Below are positions 36,312 through 46,080 of a stretch of DNA of 64,000 nt, piece after piece; within the stretch, counting starts at the first letter, position 1; the number at the start of each line of letters is the position of its first letter. The translations under genes were made by a program, and so were the position numbers. The notes below the pieces were generated by a model. That model was not told the DNA's origin and made no database searches. It saw only the letters and a list, made by a program, of their open reading frames with translations. The stretch spans positions 434,001 through 498,000 of the forward strand of contig JAJUBI010000006.1 of NCBI GenBank assembly GCA_022419385.1, given 5' to 3'. This stretch comes from Paraconiothyrium sp. Pb-2020. Its lineage: Eukaryota > Ascomycota > Dothideomycetes > Pleosporales > Didymosphaeriaceae.

Positions 36312-36875
36312 CTGTATTATCACCATAGTGTCTTAGGCATTCGACGTGGTTGGAAGGGAAACCATGGCGAGACGGAACTACGGAGAGCTGCCACCCATTA
36401 TACGACACAGCGAAGGCAAATGACGGAGCTCGCCCAAACCGTTCGCTTGGGATAACAGGGATACTTATCACTTGCAGATTACTCCATAGTCATTGGCTAC
36501 GAAAGCGCCAGGTGGCGAAGTGCACGCCATTCCTTTTGCTCTCTAGCAGCACTGTTCCTTTGCACAGTGGCTACGTTATATTCAATTGCTGCCCGGTTCT
36601 AGGATCTTTTGTACTCTTGAGGAAAGTTGAGGAAAGTTTCCCTGTATTGTACTGTACAGAGAGATTCCGTTCAGCGCTATATGTGAGCAACTGTGCCGCA
36701 TGACCAATCAGGAAGGATCACCGAAGCCACCTGCATTGTCGGGTTTCAGGGGCTCGATCCTTGCTGCAGTACAGCCTGCGCAATTCTGTAATGGATAAAT
36801 GTTCGCGGCCGTTCCCTATGCGTCGAACAAAGTGTCATTGATTTTGCCTCCCTCCACAATATCTGCCTCGAGAAA
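36312..36875. other. Divergent promoter of the NLR-like gene and the P450
   Basis: 564 bp between divergent starts. No supported coding sequence. Confidence 0.5.
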
Positions 36876-38676
36876 ATGCCGCTAGCCATTCTTCCTTTAG
36901 TGCTAACCGCTTTCATCATTGGAGTTTCAATCCAATATGTATTCCACCGTCAACAACGATTGGTAAGCTCAATAAACACTGTAGCCTCAATCATATCGTT
37001 GATTCCATACAGAAAGACTAAGCTATTAGTGAGAGTCATGGCTGTCTTCCAGCTCCAAGGCTTCCCAATCAGAGGCCGTTTGGTGTTGATCGACTCGAAC
37101 AGGTTTTCCGAGCCGATGCAGAGTCACGGTTAATGGAACTATTTTTGTTCCATTTCCGCCAGACAGGATGTACTCTAGAACAGAAATTTCTCGGAAGCAA
37201 AGCGTATGGTACAATAGAGCCCGCCAATCTCGAAGCCATTTTCTCCAACAATTTCAAAGGTATGGGCTCACTAATGTGCGTGTATGGATTATGAGAAGAA
37301 CTAATTGTTATACGAGACTTTGGAATGGGCCCGCGTCGAGCTATTACGTTTCCAATGTTTGGCGATGGTATCTTTACGCAAGAGGGTCCTGATTGGAAAC
37401 ACTCGCGGGACATGCTCCGACCACAGCTACAGCACAAGCAATATGAAAGCCTCGAGGTTTTTCGAGTTGCTGTCGACGATCTTGTTCAACTTATTCAAGA
37501 TAGTAACGGCACAATCGACCTACAGCCCTTATTTTTCCCTCTAACTCTTGATACGACTACAGCTTTTCTTTTTGGTGAATCAGTGCGAAGTCTGATCACT
37601 CCAGAAGCTGTTGGGGAGCGTACTTTTGCAACCGCTTTAATACTGCTCAACAGTGGGTCACGAAAAGATTTCGGCTGCTTGATCTCTATTGGCTTATAAA
37701 TGGTAAAGAGTTTCGACAGGCTTGCCAAGATGTGCACAATTTTGCAGATCAGATCATTGATCGCAACCTTCTATCTGATCGGAGTAGGGCTGATGATTTG
37801 GGAAGATACGTTTTTTTGGATACTATTGCCCAAAGTACATCAGACCGAACTGCTCTTAGAGGTCAGATTATCAACCTACTAGCTGCAGGAAGAGATACGA
37901 CAGCCTGCCTTCTCTCTTGGACATTGTGAGTTATTACTGTTGGTAAATCCAGTCCTTTACTGACCTGTATAGTGTCTTGCTTGTTCGTCATCCGCAGGTC
38001 ATGGAGAAACTTCGCGTAGAGATTGCTTCGATGGACGGTTCAGGGGATCTAAGCCGAGACGATCTTAAAAGACTGCCGTATCTGCAGAACATACTCAAAG
38101 AAAGTATGTATAGTGATCTTATTCTCGCAAATCATTTCTCACTAGCTTACGCAGCCTTACGACTTTACCCGTCCGTCCCTGTCAACACTCGCACGACAGT
38201 GAGGACTACCGTACTTCCTACGGGTGGCGGCCCAGATCGAAAGTCGCCAGTCTTAATTCCGAAAGGAAGTGCTGTCGCCTTCAGTGTATACTCCATGCAC
38301 AGACGGCCCGATCTTTATGGAATGGACGCCGAGCTTTTCCGTCCAGAAAGGTGGGATGAAGACATGCCTTTGAAGAAAAATCCGACGAATCTCAAATGGG
38401 GTTACCTTCCCTTTCATGGTGGCCCACGGATATGTCTTGGAAGTGAGTATTTTTCTCAAGTATACATATATCGGTGGAATTGATGCTGATGCAATGTGCC
38501 TGCTCACAGTGGATTTCGCACTCACAGAAGCTGCTTACACCATTGTAAGACTCATCCAGAATTTCCAAACTATCAAGCTGCCTGAAGGGGAGGTTCCAGA
38601 ACTGGTTGGTGTCGAGAAACAGGTGATGACACTAGTTATATCGATCAAAGAGGGTTGTAAGGTTGAAATACATTAG
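36876..38676 (+). pseudogene. Cytochrome P450 (CYP52-like) with a 1-nt deletion
   Basis: Exons 36876-36962, 37034-37259, 37317-37925, 37973-38103, 38155-38442, 38510-38676 would encode 502 aa if one base were present at about 37637. All P450 landmarks are visible: N-terminal membrane anchor (MPLAILPLVLTAFIIGV), PAPRLPNQRPFGVDRLEQVF, DWKHSRDMLRPQ, I-helix AAGRDTTACLLSW, ExxR as KETLRLYP, FRPERW, heme loop FHGGPRICLG. After ERTFATA at 37636 the frame is lost; the following frame resumes exactly with NTAQQWVTKRFRLLDLYW, so one T appears missing from a T run. Introns 1 and 2 use GAG acceptors. The family hydroxylates alkanes and fatty acids in the ER. Either a recent pseudogene or a base-calling error; splice sites and other motifs are intact, arguing for a very recent event. 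Confidence 0.8.
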
Positions 38677-39538
38677 TGGCTGTCGGCCTTGGCGAATACC
38701 AATCCTACTAAGTCAAATTCTCGACAGTAATCTTGCGAGCCAAAGATCTGACTATACTGAACGAGTCAGCACATGTTCGTCTCTTACCTATCTCGCGCCC
38801 TACGACAGCTTTTCGAAGCCGATTATGCCAACGTGGGTTCCAATACAACTGCTTCCTTAAGCATTATCAGACTCCCACACCGTATTGTGAGCCACAGCCT
38901 GCTGAAGGCATATTCGCTGCCACTGCATACGAGATTTCAATCGCTCGTAGAAGATAAGAATACAGCGGCAATTTACAGACCAGGGCATTAACCCGCGATA
39001 GCTTACAAATGCAGCGTTTACTGCATACATCGTCGGGCGAAGTCCAGACTAGGGGAGCAAGCTGCACCACCAACAACGCGCTAATCATATCGCAGCTTCG
39101 TAATGGATTCGACGAAGAAGCTGTTTTTCGTCGAGCAATGCCTCACCAAAAATGGTTGAGGAAGCTATATGAGAGGTGGGCGATCAAAAGTGTCGATGGG
39201 GTGATTTGTGAGTGCTCTATGCGTGGCTTATAGAGAATCGATTGGCGACGGCAAGGGCGATTTTGCAGTGTAGTCGACTCACATGTTACTAGAGAGGCTG
39301 GACTCTGTCGTTAGACTTATCGCGTCGCGCTTCTCAAAAGCTGCGCAGTCTACATTGTCTGCAAGTATGGTCATCAACACAATGTCATCGATGCTATCAA
39401 ACATTGACTCTCATCCTCAGCGGCCGCTGCGTACCTCCGCGCGAGCAAGCGTAGAAAAGAGAAGAATTTATATACCTCTGTTGCTCATAGGCCTGATGCG
39501 TTCTCTCTCGCTGATTCAAACGGTCCATGACAGACCAC
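38677..39538. other. Intergenic between convergent P450 and hydrolase gene
   Basis: 862 bp. A plus-strand frame at 39009-39233 has some protein-like composition but no match I know. No clear repeat. Confidence 0.45.
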
Positions 39539-40674
39539 TTACTGCACTAATTCGGCTGCTTCATTCCGCCGCTCGGTTTTAAGCATATCCGCCGCTTGTA
39601 TCCATCGCATAGAAATCGTGTCTGGGGCCTCTCTCGAATATCGAAGCAGCGCTGCAACGACCAGTCGATAACCTGGGGAAGTTTGACTTTCAAATTTGAC
39701 CATGTGACTATGCCCATAGGGGAGACCTGCTCTCTCTGTGTTGTCGAGTATTGGAGCCGCCGAACTCTCTTCCACAATCTACCTTGAGTTAGAGCGTGTT
39801 CGGATTTGGGCTGAAAAATGACCGAAAGTGTTCCATACATAAGCCAGAGTACTTCCAAGGTCTGTCTTTTCCTGCTCCCAGAAAAAGTATATCCGAAAAT
39901 TCTTCATTAAAGGTGCAAACATATCTGTGATATTCTGCAACACCTCCGATCCTTGATGTAACGCATCAGCAAGCTGAGCATCTGTATCTAGCACTTTTGA
40001 AGGTGCGAAAGCACGGATCATGCGGCTGCCGAGTGATGCTAGACCCGCCTTACTACTACCGTCGTGTGGGGTTCCAAGGAAGAGGATGCCATAAGTCGAT
40101 ACAAAGATGGAGTGGAGATGCTGAACCATTTTGCTAGTTCTGCTCGAGGAATATGCAAGAGCCTATAAATACGTCAATCATAATAAGTCAAGCCTTTAGC
40201 TTCTCGAATTGGACTCTGTACCCTTTTAACGACGATCCCGCCTAGTGAGTGGCATATGAATATAATGGGTCGCTGCGACGCATTTTCAAGCTGTTTCAAT
40301 TCTTTAGTACTCGCCCGTTAGCTTGAATTGAAACTCACCTGACGATCTGCGACTAACTCTGCGATGAGCGTCTGCGCATGCTGTAAGATTCGATCGGAAG
40401 ATGTTCTTCCTAGTAGCGCAGTAACAGCAGCATTATAGCCAAAAGTCAAGATACGTGCTCGCTTCAATTTATTAGGAAGAAGGTTATCATCCTTAAGCCA
40501 GAACGTCTTTGTTTTGTCTGTAGTCCATGTATTGAAAGGATGACCATTGAGTCCATGTACAGCGACGATGCTAAAGAGGTTAAGTGCGTTAAAAGCTGTT
40601 GGGGGGAAGAAATCATACTCGACAGTAGGATCTTCGCCCCTATATATTTCGATAAGGCCTCTGGACTCCTCCAT
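39539..40674 (-). CDS. SesB-like alpha/beta hydrolase, short paralogue of the NLR head
   Basis: Exons 40674-40619, 40570-40339, 40290-40222, 40162-39839, 39778-39539; 306 aa starting MEESRGLIEIYRGEDPTVD. It carries DIVAVHGLNGHPFNTWT (oxyanion HG), FICHSLGGIVVKRALAYSSS (nucleophile Ser in H-S-L-G-G), GILFLGTPHDG and a late YGHSHMVKF His. It aligns with the head of the NLR-like gene 3.2 kb away, including the intron after the second base of the D codon before IVA, but has an intact Ser and HG. It ends at ELVQ with TAA, just where the NLR continues toward its NB-ARC. Lipase/esterase activity toward an unknown substrate is likely; in Podospora, SesB-type heads belong to incompatibility NLRs. A solo hydrolase or a truncated NLR are both possible. 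Four introns against two in the NLR. Confidence 0.78.
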
Positions 40675-41592
40675 CACAACATGAACTAGTTCTCCACGAA
40701 AATAAACACTGCGCGTAAAAAGAACGGGGGATGTCGGACCTGAATCAAAATACTGAAGCGGCGATAAGAGATGGTACCATATCTTTAAAAGCTGAAAATG
40801 GGACAAGGTAACACTTTGATTAGAGCGGTTGTTATGGGGCGTGAGACGCTCATGCTCCATGCAGCATCTGCGTCAGACTCAGGCTTGATACTCAGCCTAC
40901 ATAATCGCCCGCATTGGCGAATCAGGGCCTCTCGTACCGCTGCAACACAGAGGTGTAGTTGCTGCCTTGACCACTAAATGATCTAAGCCAAGAAGTGATT
41001 TATGCGCGCGACTACATGGTGAAAGCTTGATCCCAACAAAACGCGACTAAGTGTTCTAAGAGAGTGCGCGCTAATTGTTAAGCCAGTCGAACAAGGCTGT
41101 CTCTCGTAGGTCTGATGCCGCCCTTCCCGAAGCTTTGTGCAACGAATCGACGCCTGATGATGCACTAATAAGAAAACTCGATAAATTTCTACAAAAGCAG
41201 TACCACACCGGAAACGAGTCTTGTACATATATGATGTATAAAGAAATGCCCTGTGTTACATTTACCACACCATAATATGTCTTATGAAAATGCTTCCATA
41301 TGATACACTATCAACGCATTTCACAATGAATACGCTTCCCACGCCTGCGTTCGGCTTTAATGATCAAGACTGTCTGCTGATGCCTAACGCCACTTGTCTC
41401 AGTAGTTTTGGGGGCTGGGAGCTCTAGCACCAATCGCCCACCTTCAGACCTCGCTGCTTTAACGACGCTGAATCTGGGTGTTTATCCACTAGCCTGCTGG
41501 CTGTGCTCCGCAGCTAACGTTTTGCAAGTTTAGTAACCTGTACTAAATCACCGTATACGGTAACTTGCCAGACAGTGGAGTGGGCAATGAAA
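40675..41592. other. Intergenic region
   Basis: 918 bp. AT-rich around 41230-41320. The right edge (from about 41582) enters a dispersed repeat. No gene supported. Confidence 0.45.
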
Positions 41593-41645
41593 CTAGATTC
41601 CAGTGTCCTGATCATATGTGAAGAGAATGGTAATCAGCGCGGTGT
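41582..41645. repeat. Dispersed repeat, copy A (partial)
   Basis: Segment around AAACTAGATTCCAGTGTCCT and the following GTATG/GCGCGG stretch matches copies at 45068, 49984 and 50341. Here it overlaps the 3' end of the decayed minus-strand gene and encodes its FTYDQDTGI terminus. Confidence 0.55.
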
Positions 41646-42465
41646 ATGCCATCCAGAATATTGTCGAAGGAGAAACTGACAGAAACACACCCAGTGTGTA
41701 CGCCTGCGCTTTGATTGCGGCGTGCGGGTACATCGCGTTCGCTGAGTACATTGTGTCGTCTGGGTCCATAGCGCATATAGTGACCTGCACTACCTGCTCT
41801 AGGTTGTTGAGTGAATAGTTGGCGCGTGGAAAGATGTTCTGGTGGTATTTGGTGGTGATGACGCTGAACCACTGCACCTCGGCCATCTTCTCTTATTGTT
41901 AGTACTTTAAGGCGCTCGCAGCGCCATAGGTAGGCCTGACTCGCGGTCTGAGGCAGATCTGCCTGTGCAGAAAGCCCTGCAAGTAAAGAGCTCCCTGTGG
42001 CTATGGGATACTGTGTCTGACTCGCTGTCTGAGGAATGTCTGCCTGTGTAGAGGAAAGCTCTACATGTATAGAGCTACCTGTGGGTATGGGACTCTGTGT
42101 AAGGGAAGCCCTTCGATCCCAGTTGCCGACGTAAGAAGTGTGAAATCCTTGACGCAAGGCGGACATGATGTCTGTCCATATATTAGGAAAAGCTTCCTGG
42201 ACAGCCATGCGTTCGTCTTAGCGCAGATGCTGGAGAATGACTTCTTGAATCTCGGCGTGCCCTTCAAAAGAAGCTGCTTCATAGACATGGCTATTACTGC
42301 GAAGAGGTTTTTTGTATAAGCCACAGGATTGAACTTTTGATTTAGCGTGGAGGCTAGACAAAAGACTGTGTTAACGAAGATGATTGGAGCAGAGTGCAAA
42401 GCGTTAATTTTAGTAAATGTTTCTATGCCTTTGACGACGCGTCCTGTGACCTCATAATGTGACAC
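41593..42465 (-). pseudogene. Decayed gene of unrecognised family with at least three breaks
   Basis: Minus-strand coding can be followed across three frames. It opens near 42465 with SHYEVTGRVVKGIETFTKIN and a hydrophobic APIIFVNTVFCLASTL, then loses frame at about 42280 (one base short). The next frame gives EGHAEIQEVILQHLR, a TAA at 42218-42220, then DERMAVQEAFPNIWTDIMSA. A tandemly duplicated TQSPIPTGSS...ADIPQTASQ segment follows, and a further frame change near 41890 leads to MAEVQWFSVITTKYHQNIF and a C-terminal hydrophobic STIFWMAYTALITILFTY. The opening resembles N-terminal regions of fungal STAND-type proteins, which would suit the neighbourhood, but I cannot name the domain. Its 3' end coincides with dispersed repeat copy A. 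The number of breaks makes a sequencing artefact unlikely. Confidence 0.6.
41936..42100. repeat. Tandem duplication of ~81/84 bp
   Basis: Two adjacent units, 41936-42016 and 42017-42100, both starting CTGACTCGC and ending CTGTGT, with a 3-bp length difference. On the minus strand each encodes TQxPIxTGSS...ADxPQTASQ. The difference is a whole codon, so the duplication arose while the frame mattered or by chance kept it. Confidence 0.8.
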
Positions 42466-42623
42466 GACAGCACGGCGGCGCTTCAGCTGAGATCCGCCTA
42501 CCCCACCTTCACCGCGTCCGCAGTTCCAACCACAAATAGTCTCATTCTGTTCTACTAAATCTGGTCTCTGGAAGAAAGATCGGATGCTTTACATGCTCAC
42601 TTTAATACCGCTTTCTAGGCTTG

Positions 42624-43047
42624 TTTCGGCATTTTAATCACGTGCTGTTAGGCAACGTTCGTGGGAATCGCTTCGGTGTTGACTTATTGGTGTTCTATTA
42701 AGTGGTGAAGCCTAGAACAGAGCCATGGTACGCGATGTAGCTACTTGATAGCACGAATCGCAGTCAACTCTGCATTACCCACCTCACTTCCATCCTCATG
42801 TTCGACACCCTTGTCTACATACTAGTCGATCGTGCTTGTACCGTTGATCGGTGACGCCAAGGAGGGCTTCCGCTTTCTAGACTTCTACTTTAGAATCGCA
42901 TTCGGGGACTGCACTTAGTGCTGTCAAGCAGCTACATCGCGTACCATGGTTCCATCTTAGGCATCACCACTTAACAGAACACTAATCAGTCAACACTAAA
43001 GCTATCCCACGAACGTTGCCTGACAGCACGTGATCAAAACGCCGAAA
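42624..43047. mobile_element. MITE-like palindromic element with ~140-bp terminal inverted repeats
   Basis: Left arm 42624-42764 and right arm 42908-43047 are inverted copies. Both outer ends read TTTCGGC(A/G)TTTT(A/G)ATCACGTG and continue through GGCAACGTTCGTGGGA and GGTACGCGATGTAGCT. Many of the visible differences are C/T or G/A transitions, as repeat-induced point mutation or simple deamination would give. The 143-bp centre has no open frame of note. This is the form of a non-autonomous TIR transposon. Target-site duplications were not recognised, so the exact ends are uncertain by a few bases. Confidence 0.8.
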
Positions 43048-45067
43048 GAATCGCAGTCGGGCACTTCGACTAATCACCTCGCTGGTCTAAATCCTGCAGA
43101 GTCGGCGAAGAGCGCAAAAAACACGCGAGCGCCAATGCAACATAGCCTCTAACCGCCACCCTCACCAACCTCGGCGCCTCATACATTGAATGTTTGCTCT
43201 TAACAAGTCCTCTGTACGAACCACTTAGCGCCTTGTATGCCCCTTAAATTCCCACAAAACCAGCCGATAGAGCTACCGCTATGCATATTGCCAAGCGGGC
43301 GGGAAGCCTAGTTCACTACCATAGATATGCATTACTCACATATTGACACCACTACTTCTACTGTATCCAGAATTCGGATAAATACGCCTTTGATCTCTGC
43401 GTAATGATACCACTGGATGCAGTAATTGGGCGGGCGTTTCTCTGGGACTAGAGTCCAGAGAGATCTTGTCCATGGTGACTAATTGACTTAATACAAGTGG
43501 GGGCTTTCATACGCCATGAACGCTGCATTACGTTCGAGCACCGAATCTTTCTGTCTCCGAATCCACCAGTGAGGCGATTTGTAACGCTGGTCAGGATGCG
43601 TATTGAAATGTTGAATTGCTTGATAGTTGACGTGGGTCGTAATGCTACCGCCAAAGGTACGATGCCGCCGGGTTATGCTGTATTCCTGGCAAGAACTCAA
43701 CATAAGGGGGCAATTACACGAACAGGAACAACGATAGGTCTCGTATTGTGGCTACGTAGTATTGTCTGCCCGCCAACCATGGCTCATAGCAATACTTGCA
43801 GCACGCTAAGGAACGTAAAAGTCTCAACCATCCAAGACCGTACGTACTGTTGGGATCAGGATGAGTGCTGACGACTGGGACCCGCCAAGCGTTCCACCTC
43901 CAACCCTTTATGCTGGCGCTAATCACGGCTGATTCAAAAGCCAGACAGACGCACCTGAGTAGCCCGCGACCGAAGACTTGGAACGACCTATTGAAAATGG
44001 AGCCGAAGACGGGTAGGACTTGAACTATGGACCGGTCGAGGAAATCGGTGAAGCCGGGGTGGGTCCAAGGTGGGGATCTGTTCCCAATTCCTTTGGGTCA
44101 GCCTGCGTGAAATTCACACTTGACTGAATGAGTGGGGGAGGAAAGCGCTGTGCAATGCTAAAAACCCCGGTTCCCCTACCCTCACGATGGGACCTGCTCC
44201 AGCTGTTCTTTATTAGCATCAACGAGGAAAGGGGATACATACCTTCAGGTCATATCCTTACTCCCCTCTCAGGAGTGTAGATCTCAGCATCGCTGGCATC
44301 CACCGCCGGGTCACGGGGGAGCCATCTCACCTTGAAAGTATCCTGGTCACAACCTAGAACCCCGGCAGCATGTATGCATTGATGCGACATCAAAAATTAC
44401 AGCGCGCGCTGGAGGACGCTGGGTGCAACGACAGGATGCTTTCGCTGTACGTAAGGCGGCAGAACCGGGCTGGTCTGATGGAGGCATTAGACTGATGATG
44501 AAATTGAGCTTCCAAGTGCAGAACTCACTTGAACTAGCGATACCCTCCTAGTGAGAGTGAGAGACTGCAACAGTATCAAGCCATTCTGAAGTCGAAGCTT
44601 GGGTCGCAGATTGATGGTTGCACTTGGAGGACAGGAAGCTGAGAAGGCGATTGGGTGGAGAAGAGGCGGTTTGATTCCGGCAATGGGCTGCGAAGAATGA
44701 AAGAGTGGGAAGCAAGGTATGGCAAGCTGATTGAACAGGGCATGTTGCGTTGAACAAAGTGGGATGGGATGGACGAGAGAAGAAGAGCGAAAGGGCAAGA
44801 AGGCGGATATATGTACATTTTTTTGCTCGTAAACGCACCTACGAGTTCTATACCACCGCTGCTGCTACATAGGATGAGAACGGCGGTGGTATTGGCGGAC
44901 ATCCTTTATCAGGTAGGGACGAACAGCCCGCAACGAAGTGATACCACATCATTCTTTCTCTGTACCTTAGGTAGCCACATGTACATGATTTAACTATTGT
45001 AGTGCTAACATTTACCTGATTGATGAATTGCTTTGATTTACGCTCCTTGCACAGATGTAGAGTGAGA

Positions 45068-45309
45068 GAGGAAACTAGTTTCAGTGTTATGGTCGTGTGT
45101 AAAATCGAAAGCCTTCATCATGAATTACTAACCACAAAAGTTTCCTCTAAGACCACTGCCAGACACAGTCTCCACGAGTATCTCCCAACTGAGTAGAAAT
45201 CCATTATCGTCTATGATATGATCTTCCGTAGTCACATGTTCGAGTTGAACCTTTCGCCTGTGCGTCACCTAACCCAAGTAGATACGACCCACCTAGCGAA
45301 AGCCGACCC
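45068..45309. repeat. Dispersed repeat, copy B
   Basis: Starts GAGGAAACTAGTTTCAGTG and ends AGCGAAAGCCGACCC. Alignable over its whole length with copy C at 49984-50228, most closely in the last ~70 bp. A CTTTCGC (45251-45257) / GCGAAAG (45296-45302) pair could form a hairpin near the right end. Confidence 0.8.
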
Positions 45310-45724
45310 TTCGGTCAACCATGCGATTCAAACCAAAAGCTTGCATTACTAACAGCCAGGTTTCCTATTTTCGGCTCGGGTGGTTCCTAATATCGCATGC
45401 GCCTCCGAAGAAGCATCCATTTTAACAAGCCAAATCGGCATCCAACAGGTTCAGAGGAGAGGGTTGATCTTGTTACACCTCTCGTAGGCTGTGCACCCCT
45501 GCTCATGCCTTCCGCTACGCCTCGTCCCGCTCAGCCACCCAGCCCCATGCGAACTCCGTATGTACCCCTCTTTTGCATCAATACTTTTTACCTGGGTACC
45601 GCCCACGTGCTCAAGTGCTCTTGATCAATCCCCGATGCACTGCACATAAGTTATGCGTAACGCGCAGCCTTGTGGTTGCCTTCTTTTGCCGTCTTCCTCT
45701 GGGAGTGGTAGAAGTAGCATTTGA

Positions 45725-46080
45725 TTGGGTCGTTACGCAAGAATGTTTGATCTATGCTCCGAGCGATTGCTTGATGATGAGGAAAGATTCGCGGGAAGAG
45801 ACGGACACAGGTTCGCTGAAATTTGGGTAGGCGAGGTAATGACAGCGCACGATTCCATATTTCGGTCGCTAAAGGATATTGAAGGGACGCACGCCTGTGT
45901 ATCGATCTGGTGATCTGAAGGAAAAGGAAATCGTGAGCTGGATGAAAGAAGTAGGTTCTGATACGATCGTAGCGAACAACCATCTGATCGTTGCAGGAGC
46001 GAACCGCGAGTGGTCGAATACATTCAGGACTGCGCATCTTGTAATACACGCCGACACTGTACTATGGACCCACTACTGAC
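45725..46080 (+). other. Possible coding remnant upstream of the CorA-like gene
   Basis: Two overlapping plus-strand frames give protein-like, acidic sequence: FAGRDGHRFAEIWVGEVMTA then, in another frame, LKEKEIVSWMKEVGSDTIVA. They read as one polypeptide with a frame change near 45870-45910. No family recognised. They could be a decayed gene or lost 5' exons of the CorA-like gene. Confidence 0.35.

Larger units (their letters stand above)
42466..46044. other. Gene-poor, repeat-rich stretch
   Basis: 3.6 kb holding the palindromic element at 42624-43047, a short repeat fragment at 43287-43318 (AAGCGGGCGGGAAGCCTAGT, shared with 50326-50356), dispersed repeat copy B at 45068-45309 and possible coding remnants at 45725-46080 (listed separately). 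Nothing else is supported. Confidence 0.6.

Noticed and set aside
36740..36775. GGCTCGATCC, resembling a tRNA B box
   Set aside because: No A box, no acceptor stem and no anticodon arm could be drawn around it.
39009..39233. 74-codon plus-strand frame between the P450 and the hydrolase gene
   Set aside because: Some helical character but no start context, homologue or splice continuation that I could support.
43439..43463. Small near-palindrome TCTCTGGGACTAGAGTCCAG
   Set aside because: Too short and isolated to interpret; may be chance.
43985..44035. GTTCAAGTCC on the minus strand, resembling a tRNA T loop
   Set aside because: Flanking bases do not pair as a T stem and no cloverleaf follows.
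45651..46049. 132-codon minus-strand frame
   Set aside because: Antisense to more protein-like plus-strand frames; Arg/His-rich translation typical of a shadow.
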